From assembly GCF_001514215.1 (NCBI RefSeq), contig NZ_KQ948872.1:42945-106944 (forward strand): a stretch of DNA of 64,000 nucleotides, written 5' to 3'. This DNA is from Streptomyces bungoensis (GTDB taxonomy: Bacteria > Actinomycetota > Actinomycetes > Streptomycetales > Streptomycetaceae). Under the pieces are notes generated by a model. The model saw only the letters and a program-made list of their open reading frames with translations, was not told the origin of the DNA and did not search any database. Shown here one piece after another: positions 40,528 through 49,025 of the stretch; position 1 is the first letter of the stretch; each line of letters begins with the position of its first letter. The position numbers and the translations under genes were made by a program.

Positions 40528-40983
40528 ATGGACGCGGTGGACAGGCAGCTCATCCAGGCCCTGAGGGAGAACGGCCGGGCCTCCTACGCCGAGCTGGGGC
40601 GCCTCGTCGGACTCTCGGGGCCCAGCGTCACCGACCGCATCAACCGGCTGGAGGCCGCCGGTGTCATCACCGGCTACCGCGCCACCGTGAACGCGGCCTC
40701 CCTCGGCCTCGGCGTGACCGCCCTCATCGGCATCTCCCTGTCGGACGCCGCCGACCACGAGGACGTGGCCCAGCGGCTGCGGGACCTGCCCGAGATCGAG
40801 GACTGCTGGTTCATCGCCGGCGACGACTCCTACATGCTCAAGGTGCGCTCGACGGACGTCGACGGCCTGGAGCGGACGATCCGGCGGCTCAGCGGCACCA
40901 AGGGCGTCTCGCGGACCCGGACCACGATCGTGCTGTCCACGAAGTGGGAGAACAGGGTCGGGGAGCTTCCCGAAGAGGTCTAG
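40528..40983 (+). CDS. Lrp/AsnC-family regulator
   Basis: 151 aa. HTH DAVDRQLIQALRENGRASYAELGRLVGLSGPSVTDRINRL, then a RAM ligand domain ending in a TTIVLSTKWE strand. Lies between mqnM and mqnE on the same strand, 38 bp before mqnE, so it may adjust menaquinone synthesis to amino-acid state; that link is inference. Confidence 0.95.
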   Translation: MDAVDRQLIQALRENGRASYAELGRLVGLSGPSVTDRINRLEAAGVITGYRATVNAASLGLGVTALIGISLSDAADHEDVAQRLRDLPEIEDCWFIAGDDSYMLKVRSTDVDGLERTIRRLSGTKGVSRTRTTIVLSTKWENRVGELPEEV

Positions 40984-41021
40984 GGATACCGTTGGGCGAG
41001 CTGTCGGAGAAAGGTGTGGGC

Positions 41022-42185
41022 ATGGACGTCGGACTCAAGCGCGAGCTGGAGGAGAAGGTCCGGGCGGGTGTGCGCCTGACCCGTGAGGACGGCATCGCGC
41101 TGTACGAGTCGGACGACCTGGCCTGGCTGGGCGGCCTGGCGCACGAGGTGCGGACGCGGCTGAACGGCGACGTCGTGCACTTCAACGTCAACCGCCACCT
41201 GAACATGACCAACGTGTGCACGGCCTCGTGCGCCTACTGCTCCTTCCAGCGCAAGCCGGGGGAGAAGGACGCGTACACGATGCGCATCGAGGAGGCGGTG
41301 AAGCTCGCCAAGGCGATGGAGGGCGAGAACCTCACCGAACTGCACATCGTCAACGGCCTGCACCCGAACCTGCCGTGGCGCTACTACCCGCGCTCGCTGC
41401 GGGAGCTGAAGGCCGCTCTGCCGAGCGTGTCCCTGAAGGCGTTCACGGCGACCGAGATCCACCACTTCGAGACGATCTCCGGGCTGAGCGCGAGCGAGAT
41501 CCTGGACGAGCTGATCGACGCCGGTCTGGAGTCCCTGACCGGCGGCGGCGCCGAGATCTTCGACTGGGAGGTCCGGCAGCACATCGTGGACCACCGCACC
41601 CACTGGGAGGACTGGTCCCGCATCCACCGGCTGGCGCACGAGAAGGGGCTCAAGACCCCGTGCACCATGCTCTACGGCCACATCGAGGAGCCGCGCCACC
41701 GCGTCGACCACGTGCTCCGGCTCCGTGAGCTGCAGGACGAGACCGGCGGCTTCCAGGTCTTCATCCCGCTGCGCTACCAGCACGACTTCGTGGACATGAA
41801 GGACGGCAAGGTCCGCAACCGGCTCCAGGCGCGGACGCAGATGGCGACCGGTGCCGAGGCACTGAAGACGTTCGCCGTCTCCCGGCTGCTGTTCGACAAC
41901 GTGCCGCACGTGAAGGTGTTCTGGGTGATGCACGGCGTGCAGACCGCCCAGCTCGCCCTGCAGCACGGCGCCGACGACATGGACGGCTCGGTGGTCGAGT
42001 ACAAGATCACTCACGACGCGGACAACTACGGCACGCCGAACAAGCTGACCCGCGAGGACCTGCTGGAGCTGATCCGGGACGCCGGGTTCCGCCCGGTGGA
42101 GCGCAACACGCGCTACGAGGTCATCCGCGAGTACGACGGCCCGGACCCCCTGCGCCGGGAGTCGCCGCAGCCGATGCGCCTCTGA
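41022..42185 (+). CDS. mqnE: aminofutalosine synthase MqnE
   Basis: 387 aa radical SAM enzyme. C66-x3-C70-x2-C73 (CTASCAYC) ligates the [4Fe-4S] cluster; GGGAEIF and HIVNGLHPNLPW belong to the MqnE/MqnC fold. Joins the 5'-deoxyadenosyl moiety to the enolpyruvyl benzoate made by MqnA. Start is ATG 41022 with AGAAAGG upstream; an upstream in-frame ATG overlaps the Lrp gene and is less likely. Confidence 0.95.
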   Translation: MDVGLKRELEEKVRAGVRLTREDGIALYESDDLAWLGGLAHEVRTRLNGDVVHFNVNRHLNMTNVCTASCAYCSFQRKPGEKDAYTMRIEEAVKLAKAMEGENLTELHIVNGLHPNLPWRYYPRSLRELKAALPSVSLKAFTATEIHHFETISGLSASEILDELIDAGLESLTGGGAEIFDWEVRQHIVDHRTHWEDWSRIHRLAHEKGLKTPCTMLYGHIEEPRHRVDHVLRLRELQDETGGFQVFIPLRYQHDFVDMKDGKVRNRLQARTQMATGAEALKTFAVSRLLFDNVPHVKVFWVMHGVQTAQLALQHGADDMDGSVVEYKITHDADNYGTPNKLTREDLLELIRDAGFRPVERNTRYEVIREYDGPDPLRRESPQPMRL

Positions 42186-42236
42186 CACCGAGGGACCCCT
42201 CTCGTTACCCGCCGCCTCCACGGGTACTCGTCCGCC

Positions 42237-42887
42237 ATGGCTGAGACGAAGGCCCCCGAGGACCTGTACACGGCGGCCCCCTTCGTTCCCGCCGGCGCCG
42301 ACCTGGCCACCCTGCGCCGCGCGGCGGCGGACTGCCGGGGCTGCCCCCTGCACCGCGACGCCACCCAGACGGTGTTCGGCGCGGGCAACGCGTCCGCGCG
42401 CGTGATGCTCGTGGGGGAGCAGCCCGGTGACCAGGAGGACCGGCGGGGTGAGCCGTTCGTCGGGCCGGCGGGCAAGCTGCTGGACCGGGTCCTCGCGGAC
42501 GCTGGCATCGACCCGTCGCAGACGTACGTCACCAACGCCGTCAAGCACTTCAAGTTCACGCAGGCCGAGCCTAGCAAGCGGCGCATCCACAAGTCGCCGA
42601 CCCTGCGCGAGACGGCCGCGTGCGCGCCCTGGCTCGCGGCCGAGCTGGCGCTCGTGGAGCCCGAGCTGATCGTGGTGCTGGGGGCCACCGCGGGCAAGGC
42701 GCTGTTCGGCTCCTCGTTCCGGGTGACGGAGGTGCGCGGGACCGTGCTGGAGCGGGAGATCCACGGGCGGCCGGAGCGGGTGGTGCCCACGGTGCACCCG
42801 TCGGCCGTGCTGCGGGCGGACGACCGCGAGGGGGCGTACCGCGGGCTGCTGGCGGACCTGAAGGTGGCCGCACACGCCCTTGGGTAG
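42237..42887 (+). CDS. udgX: UdgX-type uracil-DNA binding protein/glycosylase
   Basis: 216 aa, family 4 uracil-DNA glycosylase fold. Motif A GEQPGDQED (residues 60-68), motif B HPSAVLR. The diagnostic insertion KRRIH (114-118) is the R-loop of UdgX, whose His forms a covalent bond with the abasic sugar after uracil removal, giving a very stable protein-DNA complex. Ordinary UDG-4 lacks this loop. Cysteines 33, 36 and 129 are visible as cluster ligands. Located between mqnE and an acetyltransferase; no partner in repair is adjacent. Confidence 0.92.
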   Translation: MAETKAPEDLYTAAPFVPAGADLATLRRAAADCRGCPLHRDATQTVFGAGNASARVMLVGEQPGDQEDRRGEPFVGPAGKLLDRVLADAGIDPSQTYVTNAVKHFKFTQAEPSKRRIHKSPTLRETAACAPWLAAELALVEPELIVVLGATAGKALFGSSFRVTEVRGTVLEREIHGRPERVVPTVHPSAVLRADDREGAYRGLLADLKVAAHALG

Positions 42888-42915
42888 GGGTGCGGGTAAT
42901 GGATAGCATCGGCCC

Positions 42916-43440
42916 ATGCCCCTTACCTTCACGCTCGATCCCGCGATCGGCCCCGCCCTGCGCGACGGCGTACTCGACCTCTGGGCGGACGTCACGAACG
43001 CCGGCGGAGCCGTCGGCTTCGTGCCGCCGGTGACCCGGGAGGACGTGCGGCCCGAGCTGGTCAGGCACTTCGTCGCGATGGCCGAGGGGCGCCACCGGCT
43101 GCTGGTCGGGCACGACGAGGAGGGGCGGGTCGCCGCCACCGCGTTCTTCGCCTTCAACACCCACCGGCTGATGACGCACTGGGTGTGGCTCTACACGGTG
43201 ATGGTCCACCCCAAGCACCAGGGCCAGGGGTACGGCCGCGCGCTGATGGCGGCCGCCGCCGACGCGGCCCGCACCTTCGACGGCATCGAGGCCGTCCGGC
43301 TGACCTGCCGGGGCGGTCTGGGGCTGGAGCGGTTCTACGGCTCCTGCGGTTACCAGGAGGTCGGCCGGGTGCCCGGCGCCATCCGGGTCGCCCCCGGCGA
43401 CCACCGCGACGACGTCTTCATGCTGCTGCCGCTGCGCTGA
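42916..43440 (+). CDS. GNAT acetyltransferase
   Basis: 174 aa. Acetyl-CoA loop VHPKHQGQGYGRALM (Q/RxxGxG/A type), catalytic core strands WLYTVMVHP before it, and GLGLERFYGSCGYQEVGRV at the end. Substrate unknown. 28 bp after udgX. Confidence 0.9.
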   Translation: MPLTFTLDPAIGPALRDGVLDLWADVTNAGGAVGFVPPVTREDVRPELVRHFVAMAEGRHRLLVGHDEEGRVAATAFFAFNTHRLMTHWVWLYTVMVHPKHQGQGYGRALMAAAADAARTFDGIEAVRLTCRGGLGLERFYGSCGYQEVGRVPGAIRVAPGDHRDDVFMLLPLR

Positions 43441-43524
43441 CCGCGCCGACCCCGGTGAAAGATCGCCCCCCGAACGTGCTTCACTGGACGATGACCCCTT
43501 TTGGAATCGGACGAGTGGATTGAG

Positions 43525-43824
43525 ATGCTCCGCTACACGCTGATGCGCCTCGGCATCTTCGCCGGCTGCCTCGTGGTCGTCTGGGGGGCCGTCTACTCCG
43601 GCATCTTCCCGCGCGGCTTCGGCGCCTCCAACGGTCTGTGGGTGCTGCTGCTCGCGCTGGTCCTGTCGGCGCCGATCAGCTGGGTGGTGCTGCGCAAGGA
43701 GCGGGACCGGGCGTCGGTGCAGATCGTCACCAAGGTCGACCGGATGAAGGCCAACCTGGACGCCAACCGCAGCCAGGAGGACGTGGCCGACGACTCCGCC
43801 CGCACCCAGGGCCAGCCCTCCTGA
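43525..43824 (+). CDS. DUF4229 small membrane protein
   Basis: 99 aa. Two helices (LMRLGIFAGCLVVVWGAVYSG and GLWVLLLALVLSAPISWVVL), then a basic KERDRASVQIVTKVDRMKANLD and acidic tail, matching DUF4229. Function unknown. Start ATG 43525 preceded by a GAGTGGA-type site. Confidence 0.8.
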   Translation: MLRYTLMRLGIFAGCLVVVWGAVYSGIFPRGFGASNGLWVLLLALVLSAPISWVVLRKERDRASVQIVTKVDRMKANLDANRSQEDVADDSARTQGQPS

Positions 43825-43864
43825 CCGAGCCACCGGGAGCACGGCGCCCAACTAGGCTTGTGCC

Positions 43865-44512
43865 ATGGGTGCCGTGAAGACCAAGCGGATGCCGCGGGCG
43901 GTCCGTGAGCAGCAGATGCTCGACGCCGCCGTACAGATCTTCGGTCAGCGCGGCTACATGGCCGCCTCGATGGACGAGATAGCCGAACACGCGGGCGTGT
44001 CCAAGCCGTTGGTCTACCTGTACCTCAATTCCAAGGAAGACCTCTTCACCGCCTGCATCCGCCGTGAGGCCGCCGCGCTGACGGCGGCCGTCCGCGCCGG
44101 GGTCCGCCCCGGGCTGCCCGCCGACCGGCAGCTGTGGGACGGGCTCCGGGCGTTCTTCGCGTACACCGCCGAGCACCCCGACGGCTGGTCCGTGCTGCAC
44201 CTCCAGGCCCGCACGCACGGCGAGGGCTTCGCCGCGGAGGTGGCCACGATGCGCGAGGAGATCGTCGCGTTCGTGACCGAGCTGATCGTGGTCGCCGCCC
44301 GCGAGGCCCACCGCGATCCCGACCTGCCGCGGCGCGAGGTCGCCGGGCTCGCCGAGGCGCTGGTCGGCGCCGCCGAGTCCCTCGCCACCTGGGCGAACGC
44401 CTCCCCGGGCACCACCGCCCGGCAGGCGGCCGCGACCCTGATGAACTTCGCCTGGGCAGGCCTGGGCGACCTGATGGACGGCCGTCCCTGGACCCCGCCG
44501 GGCGGCCCCTAG
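43865..44512 (+). CDS. TetR-family regulator, likely of the adjacent fatty-acid genes
   Basis: 215 aa. HTH MPRAVREQQMLDAAVQIFGQRGYMAASMDEIAEHAGVSKPLVYLYLNSKEDL. C-terminal ligand domain with a YTAEHPDGWSVLHLQ segment. It converges on the MaoC-like gene; the TTACC-N3-GGTAA sites upstream of that gene and of the acyl-CoA ligase look like its operators, suggesting an acyl-CoA-responsive repressor. This link is inferred from proximity and site symmetry. Confidence 0.9.
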   Translation: MGAVKTKRMPRAVREQQMLDAAVQIFGQRGYMAASMDEIAEHAGVSKPLVYLYLNSKEDLFTACIRREAAALTAAVRAGVRPGLPADRQLWDGLRAFFAYTAEHPDGWSVLHLQARTHGEGFAAEVATMREEIVAFVTELIVVAAREAHRDPDLPRREVAGLAEALVGAAESLATWANASPGTTARQAAATLMNFAWAGLGDLMDGRPWTPPGGP

Positions 44513-44536
44513 CGGACAGCGGGCCTCCCTGGGCCG

Positions 44537-45403
44537 CTAGTCCCGGTCCACCGCCCGCACCTCCCCGCTCACGTGCAGCCGCCCCCCGGCGCCGCGCAGT
44601 TCGAAGCGGCCGCTGCCGTCCGCGCCGTAGGCCACCGTGCCCGGCAGCAGCACCGGCGCCCGGAAGCGGGCCCGGACGGCGGCCGTGGCGGGGGTGCCGT
44701 GGGCGGCCAGGCAGCGGGCGACGGTCCACATGCCGTGGGCGATGGCGCGGGGGAAGCCGAAGAGGCGGGCGGTGAGCGGGTGGAGGTGGATGGGGTTGCG
44801 GTCGCCGGAGGCGGCCCCGTACCGGCGGCCGACGTCCTCGGCGAGCCGCCACTCGGCCACCACCGGCAGCGCGGCCGGCGGTTCCTCCCGGGGCTCCGCA
44901 CCGGGCCGCCCGGTGCGGTGCCGTGCCAGGTAGGTGCTGCGCGACTCCCACACCACCGCGCCCGCCGCCCGCAGTTCGGTCACGACGGTCGCCTCGGTGC
45001 CGCGCCGGTGCGGTGCCAGCCCGGCCACGTGCACCGCGAGGTCGTACGTGCCGTCGGCGGGCAGCGCGGCCCGGTGCGAGATGCCGACCGACGTGTGCAC
45101 CAGCCCCAGCAGCGGCAGCGGGAAGTCCCGGCCGCTCATCAGCCGCATGGCCAGCGGGAAGCCGAGGACGTGCGGGTAGGTGACCGGCAGCGTGTCACCA
45201 CCGCCGGCGGGGCCGGGCGCGAAGCCGCAGACCCGCTCGTAGGCGGCGAGCCGGGCCGGGTCGACGCGCAGGCCGGGCAGCACCAGGCGGGTGCGGGGGA
45301 GGCCGGCGTCCGCGGAGGGGCGCTTGAAGGGGGAGCGCAGGGCGCCCCGGGCCAGCAGCGGGGCCAGGGCGGGGGCGGAGGCCAGGGTGACGGCGGTCAT
45401 CAT
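44537..45403 (-). CDS. MaoC-like (hot-dog) acyl dehydratase
   Basis: About 288 aa, two hot-dog halves. The first half holds YPHVLGFPLAMRLM; the second carries the R-hydratase motif YGAASGDRNPIHLHPLTARLFGFPRAIAHGMW, with the catalytic Asp/Asn and His. Adds or removes water across 2-enoyl-acyl substrates. I chose the Met at 45403 (GGAGG 10 nt upstream); Met 45439 with GGGAG is equally possible. The upstream operator region lies outside both choices. Confidence 0.87.
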   Translation of the reverse strand: MMTAVTLASAPALAPLLARGALRSPFKRPSADAGLPRTRLVLPGLRVDPARLAAYERVCGFAPGPAGGGDTLPVTYPHVLGFPLAMRLMSGRDFPLPLLGLVHTSVGISHRAALPADGTYDLAVHVAGLAPHRRGTEATVVTELRAAGAVVWESRSTYLARHRTGRPGAEPREEPPAALPVVAEWRLAEDVGRRYGAASGDRNPIHLHPLTARLFGFPRAIAHGMWTVARCLAAHGTPATAAVRARFRAPVLLPGTVAYGADGSGRFELRGAGGRLHVSGEVRAVDRD

Positions 45404-45468
45404 GCCCCCGGCGGCCTCCGGCCGCAGACGGTCCACCATGTCCAACTCCCGCGCGACTCGTCCGAAGT

Positions 45469-45499
45469 CCTTACCCTGGAGTAAGGTTACCAGCGGTAA
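45469..45499. promoter_or_regulatory. tandem TetR-type operators before the MaoC-like gene
   Basis: Perfect inverted repeat CCTTAC-N6-GTAAGG (45469-45486) followed at once by TTACC-AGC-GGTAA (45487-45499). They sit 65-95 bp upstream of the hydratase start. The remainder of the 45404-45763 gap holds no gene, only this control region and the site at 45656. Confidence 0.6.
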
Positions 45500-45655
45500 G
45501 TCCGCGTGCGTCATCGGTCGGGAACAGGCCGGGCCCGCAGGCCGGGGGCGAAGCCGAGCGTCCCTCGGCGCATCCCCGAGGCTGCACATCCCCGGCCCCG
45601 GATCATCCCCGAACCCGCACAAGGCCCCCACAGGGGCCCCGTACCATCGGCTGAC

Positions 45656-45668
45656 TAACCGTCGGTAA
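45656..45668. promoter_or_regulatory. TetR-type operator before the acyl-CoA ligase
   Basis: TAACCGTCGGTAA, read on the other strand as TTACC-GAC-GGTTA, is a 9-of-10 match to the TTACC-N3-GGTAA arms found near the divergent gene. It lies 96 bp before the ligase start. Together the sites suggest shared control of both fatty-acid genes. Confidence 0.5.
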
Positions 45669-45763
45669 CCCCTGGCGTCGGCACCGTCGGTGAACGCCTC
45701 GCCACGCGGGGCACGTACGTCATGCAGCAAGCAGTCGACCGCTGCACGCCCGAGGAGCCGCCC

Positions 45764-47710
45764 GTGACCACCCCCACCCCGTACCCGGACGCCCCCGTCT
45801 CCTCCGGCACGCACGTCGCGGCCACCGACTACGACGGCCGGCCGGTCCTCGTCGAGCCCGAGACCCGGCGGCTGGACGGTGCCGTACGCGAGGCGTACGT
45901 CCCGCCGTTCGCCCCGCCGGTGACGCACGGCTCGCTCGCGGACCTGCCGTTCGACAACGCCGAGGCCGACCCCGGCGCCACCGTGCTCAGCCGCAGGCTC
46001 CCCGACGGCGGCTGGACGGACGTCACGGCGGCCGAGTTCGCCGCGCAGGTCCTCGCGGTGGCGAAGGGGCTCATCGCGGAGGGCCTGGTGCCGGGCGACC
46101 GCATCGCCATCATGTCCCGCACCACCTACGAGTGGACGCTGCTCGACTTCGCCGCCTGGGCGGCCGGCCTGGTCACCGTCCCGATCTACCCCACCTCCTC
46201 CGTCTTCCAGACCCGCTGGATCCTGCACGACTCCGGCGCGGTGGCCCTGGTCACCGAGACCCAGGGCCAGGCCGCCGCCATCGGCCCCGAACTCCAGCGC
46301 ATCCCCGACCTCCGGCACCTGTGGGTCACGGAGAAGGGGCACGTGGAGCGGCTGGCCGAGCTGGGCGCCGAGGTACCGGACGGCGAGGTGGGCGTCCGCC
46401 GGGGCATGCTCGTCCCCGACACGCTCGCCACCCTCATCTACACCTCCGGCACCACCGGCCGCCCCAAGGGCTGCGCCCTCTCCCACGGCAACTTCTTCGC
46501 CGAGGTCGACAACGCCGTCGAGCTGCTCCACCCGATCTTCAGGGCGCAGGGCTACGAGGCGTCGGTGCTGCTCTTCCTGCCCATGTCGCACGTCTTCGGC
46601 CGCATGGTGGCCATCGCCTGTGTGCGCGCCCGGGTCCGCCTCGGCCACGCGCCCAGCCTGAAGGCGGAGGACCTGCTCCCGGACCTGGCCGCCTTCCAGC
46701 CCACCTGCCTGCTGACCATCCCCTACATGCTGGAGAAGGTCTACAACTCCGCCCGCGCCAAGTCCGAGGCCGGCGGCCGGGCGGCCGTCTTCGACCGGGC
46801 GGCGGCGGTGGCCGTCCGGTACGGCGAGGCGCTGGAGGCCCGGCAGACCGGCTCGGGCAGCGGACCCGGCCGCGCGCTGAAGACCCAGCGCTCCTTCTAC
46901 GACCCGCTGGTCTACCGGCGCATCCGGGCCGCCATGGGCGGCCGCGTCCGCTACGCCATCTGCGGCGGCTCACCCCTCGGCCGCCGCCTCGCCGCCTTCT
47001 ACGCCGGCGCCGGCATCGAGATCTTCGAGGGCTACGGCCTCACGGAGACCACCGCCGCCTCCACCGTCACCCCGCCGCTCAAACCCCGCCTCGGCACCGT
47101 CGGCTGGCCCCTGCCCGGCACCCGGGTCCGGATCGCCGCCGACGGCGAGATCCTCCTCGCCGGCGACCACGTGCTGCGCGGCTACTGGGACCCGGCCGCG
47201 GGCGGCGTCGTCCCCGCCACCCGGGACGGCTGGCTGGCCACCGGCGACCTCGGCGAACTGGACGACGAGGGCTACCTGACCATCACCGGCCGCAAGAAGG
47301 AGCTGCTGATCACGGCGGGCGGCAAGTCGGTGGCCCCGGCCCCGCTGGAGAACTGGCTGCGCCAGCACCCCCTGGTCTCCCAGTGCATGCTCGTCGGCGA
47401 CGGCCGCCCGTACGTCGCCGCCCTCTTCACCCTCGACCCCGACGGCATCACCCACTGGCGCCAGATGAACGGCAAGCACCCCGTCCCGCCGGAACTCCTG
47501 ACGGACGACCCGGAGCTGATCGCCGTCCTCCAGCGGGCCGTGGACGAGGCCAACAGGCTCGTCTCCCGCCCCGAGTCCATCCGCCGCTTCACCGTCCTCC
47601 CCACGGACTTCACCGAGGAGGCGGGCCACCTGACCCCGTCGATGAAACTCCGCCGCGATCAGGTGCTGCGGGACTTCGAGGGGGAGGTGGAGGGGCTGTA
47701 CGGGGGATGA
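45764..47710 (+). CDS. long-chain acyl-CoA ligase (AMP-forming)
   Basis: 648 aa adenylate-forming enzyme. Start GTG 45764 with GAGGAG 6 nt upstream; an in-frame ATG at 45722 has no such site. P-loop-like YTSGTTGRPKG, core GYGLTETTA, and the C-domain LATGDLGELDDEGYLTITGRKKELLITAGGK. Activates fatty acids to acyl-CoA via acyl-AMP. Divergent from the MaoC-like hydratase; both may be under the TetR protein at 43865. Confidence 0.95.
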   Translation: MTTPTPYPDAPVSSGTHVAATDYDGRPVLVEPETRRLDGAVREAYVPPFAPPVTHGSLADLPFDNAEADPGATVLSRRLPDGGWTDVTAAEFAAQVLAVAKGLIAEGLVPGDRIAIMSRTTYEWTLLDFAAWAAGLVTVPIYPTSSVFQTRWILHDSGAVALVTETQGQAAAIGPELQRIPDLRHLWVTEKGHVERLAELGAEVPDGEVGVRRGMLVPDTLATLIYTSGTTGRPKGCALSHGNFFAEVDNAVELLHPIFRAQGYEASVLLFLPMSHVFGRMVAIACVRARVRLGHAPSLKAEDLLPDLAAFQPTCLLTIPYMLEKVYNSARAKSEAGGRAAVFDRAAAVAVRYGEALEARQTGSGSGPGRALKTQRSFYDPLVYRRIRAAMGGRVRYAICGGSPLGRRLAAFYAGAGIEIFEGYGLTETTAASTVTPPLKPRLGTVGWPLPGTRVRIAADGEILLAGDHVLRGYWDPAAGGVVPATRDGWLATGDLGELDDEGYLTITGRKKELLITAGGKSVAPAPLENWLRQHPLVSQCMLVGDGRPYVAALFTLDPDGITHWRQMNGKHPVPPELLTDDPELIAVLQRAVDEANRLVSRPESIRRFTVLPTDFTEEAGHLTPSMKLRRDQVLRDFEGEVEGLYGG

Positions 47711-47809
47711 GTCGACTGACGTAGGCTCATTGTCGTGCCATAAGGCGAACTGTGTGAATACCAGGCCCTTTTCGCATCATGTCGCGTTGCGCAACGGAAA
47801 TCCTGATGC

Positions 47810-47941
47810 GATCATGACAGTCGGCGCGAGCGTTTCACTGCTCATGCCTTTCAGTCAACCACCGGTGGTGGAACAAAGGTTGGGGTTACGGCGGGGCAAC
47901 GCCGTTATCCCACCCCGCCGCCGGTCTGCACATCAGGAGAA
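47810..47941 (+). promoter_or_regulatory. conserved leader of secreted-protein gene 1, with hairpin 47882-47911
   Basis: Leader shared with the gene at 51458 in order and spacing: GATCATGACA (47810), TGGTGG-ACA (about 47865), GGTTGGGG, a hairpin, then TCTGCACATCAGGAG. The hairpin arms are 47882-47893 and 47900-47911, with a GGGCAA loop (47894-47899). Ten of 12 positions are Watson-Crick pairs, with one G-U and one mismatch. It ends about 20 nt before the ribosome-binding site. The rest of 47711-47809 shows nothing recognisable. Confidence 0.75.
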
Positions 47942-48301
47942 ATGAATATGGCGGAACTCACTCGATCCGCGGCGCAGACGAGAAAGAAGATGGTGCGAGC
48001 GGTCGCGATCGCGGGCCTGGCCGCGGCAGCCGTCACCGTGACCGCCCCGACCGCGATGGCCAGCGGCACGAGCAGCAAGACGTACGGCTGTTATTCCACC
48101 TGGGGCAACACCGGCTCCAACGGACACTGCCAGTCGGTGACGCGTACCGGTGACTTCCAGAACGAGATCGATTGCAGCCTCTCCGGAGACTCGTCGATCT
48201 GGTACCTGTTCCACTCCGGCTCCGCCCACGCCAGTTGGGGCTACGTGGAGTGCACCTTCTCCGCCAACAAGTCCTGGATCAACTTCAAGGTCGACTCGTA
48301 A
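47942..48301 (+). CDS. small secreted cysteine protein, paralogue 1
   Basis: 119 aa (ATG 47948 is an alternative). Signal peptide with a basic start (RSAAQTRKKMVR), hydrophobic AIAGLAAAAVTVTAP and cleavage after AMA. The mature ~78 residues begin SGTSSKTYGCYSTWGNTGSN and contain cysteines at GCYSTWG, NGHCQS, IDCS and VECTF, probably two disulfides. The pattern GCYSTWG-TGS-GHC recurs in the protein at 51111-51458. Not a recognised family. Possibly a secreted effector, toxin-like peptide or aerial-hyphae surface factor; no evidence decides. Confidence 0.85.
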   Translation: MNMAELTRSAAQTRKKMVRAVAIAGLAAAAVTVTAPTAMASGTSSKTYGCYSTWGNTGSNGHCQSVTRTGDFQNEIDCSLSGDSSIWYLFHSGSAHASWGYVECTFSANKSWINFKVDS

Positions 48302-48320
48302 GAAGCGACGCTGGTTCAGT

Positions 48321-48357
48321 ACCGCAGGGGTGCCCCGGCTCGGGGCACCCCTGCGGT
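48321..48357. terminator. strong bidirectional terminator
   Basis: Perfect 16-bp inverted repeat (48321-48336 and 48342-48357) with a 5-nt loop, between the convergent secreted-protein gene and the membrane protein gene at 48387. Confidence 0.85.
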
Positions 48358-48386
48358 GCGTCCGTGGCAGACGATTCCCCTGCCCG

Positions 48387-49025
48387 CTACCTGCTCCGCC
48401 GGAATGCGCGCAGGAAACGGTTGAGGCGCCACGGAGTCAGCGCCATCGCGCCGCCGCCCGCCAGCAGGCTGCCGACGGCGATCCCCCAGCACGGCATCGA
48501 GGATCCGGGCTGATCCGTCCAGTCCCACCACCGGAACCGCCCCAGGCCGTCGATCTGCCAGTACGTCAGGGGGAACAGGGTGACCAGGGGAAGGATCCAG
48601 GAAAACCTCCATCCCCATGCCCGCCCGGAAAGCAGAGCGAGCCCGACCCAGATCAGCAGGCCTCTCAGGAGCAGCAGAACGGTGTCCATGGGGCTGACGA
48701 ACGCCTCCGCCGCGACGAGCAGCGCGGCCGCCGCCGAGACGGCCCCGACGATGCAGGAGATCTCGACTCGCCTGAACCCGCTCGCCGCCGTCTCCTCCAG
48801 GGAGTCCATGGCGCTGCCGAGACCGCCTACGGCGAGCACGGCCAGGGCGAGGGGGATCTCATGCCGCAGAGGGGTCGCCGAGGACCCGCTGCCGCTGAAG
48901 GGGAAGTCGAGCCGGGCGGACCCGAACGCCACATCGCACGCGATCAGCACGGCCCAGCCCACCGCGATGCCGCGGAAGCGATGAGCCCGGAGGTAGTCGA
49001 TCAAGGACTCCCGGAGATCAGGCAC
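48387..49025 (-). CDS. membrane protein, last gene of the ABC operon
   Basis: 212 aa, GTG start overlapping the preceding permease gene by 8 nt. Five or six helices, starting GIAVGWAVLIACDVAF and ending GIAVGSLLAGGGAMAL, with a basic C-terminus (RLNRFLRAFRRSR). It probably forms part of the same transporter as the permease at 49018. No family motif recognised. Confidence 0.78.
   Translation of the reverse strand: MPDLRESLIDYLRAHRFRGIAVGWAVLIACDVAFGSARLDFPFSGSGSSATPLRHEIPLALAVLAVGGLGSAMDSLEETAASGFRRVEISCIVGAVSAAAALLVAAEAFVSPMDTVLLLLRGLLIWVGLALLSGRAWGWRFSWILPLVTLFPLTYWQIDGLGRFRWWDWTDQPGSSMPCWGIAVGSLLAGGGAMALTPWRLNRFLRAFRRSR

Noticed and set aside
45400..45514. Longer N-terminus for the MaoC-like gene (from 45514)
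   Set aside because: It would place the inverted-repeat operators inside the coding region.
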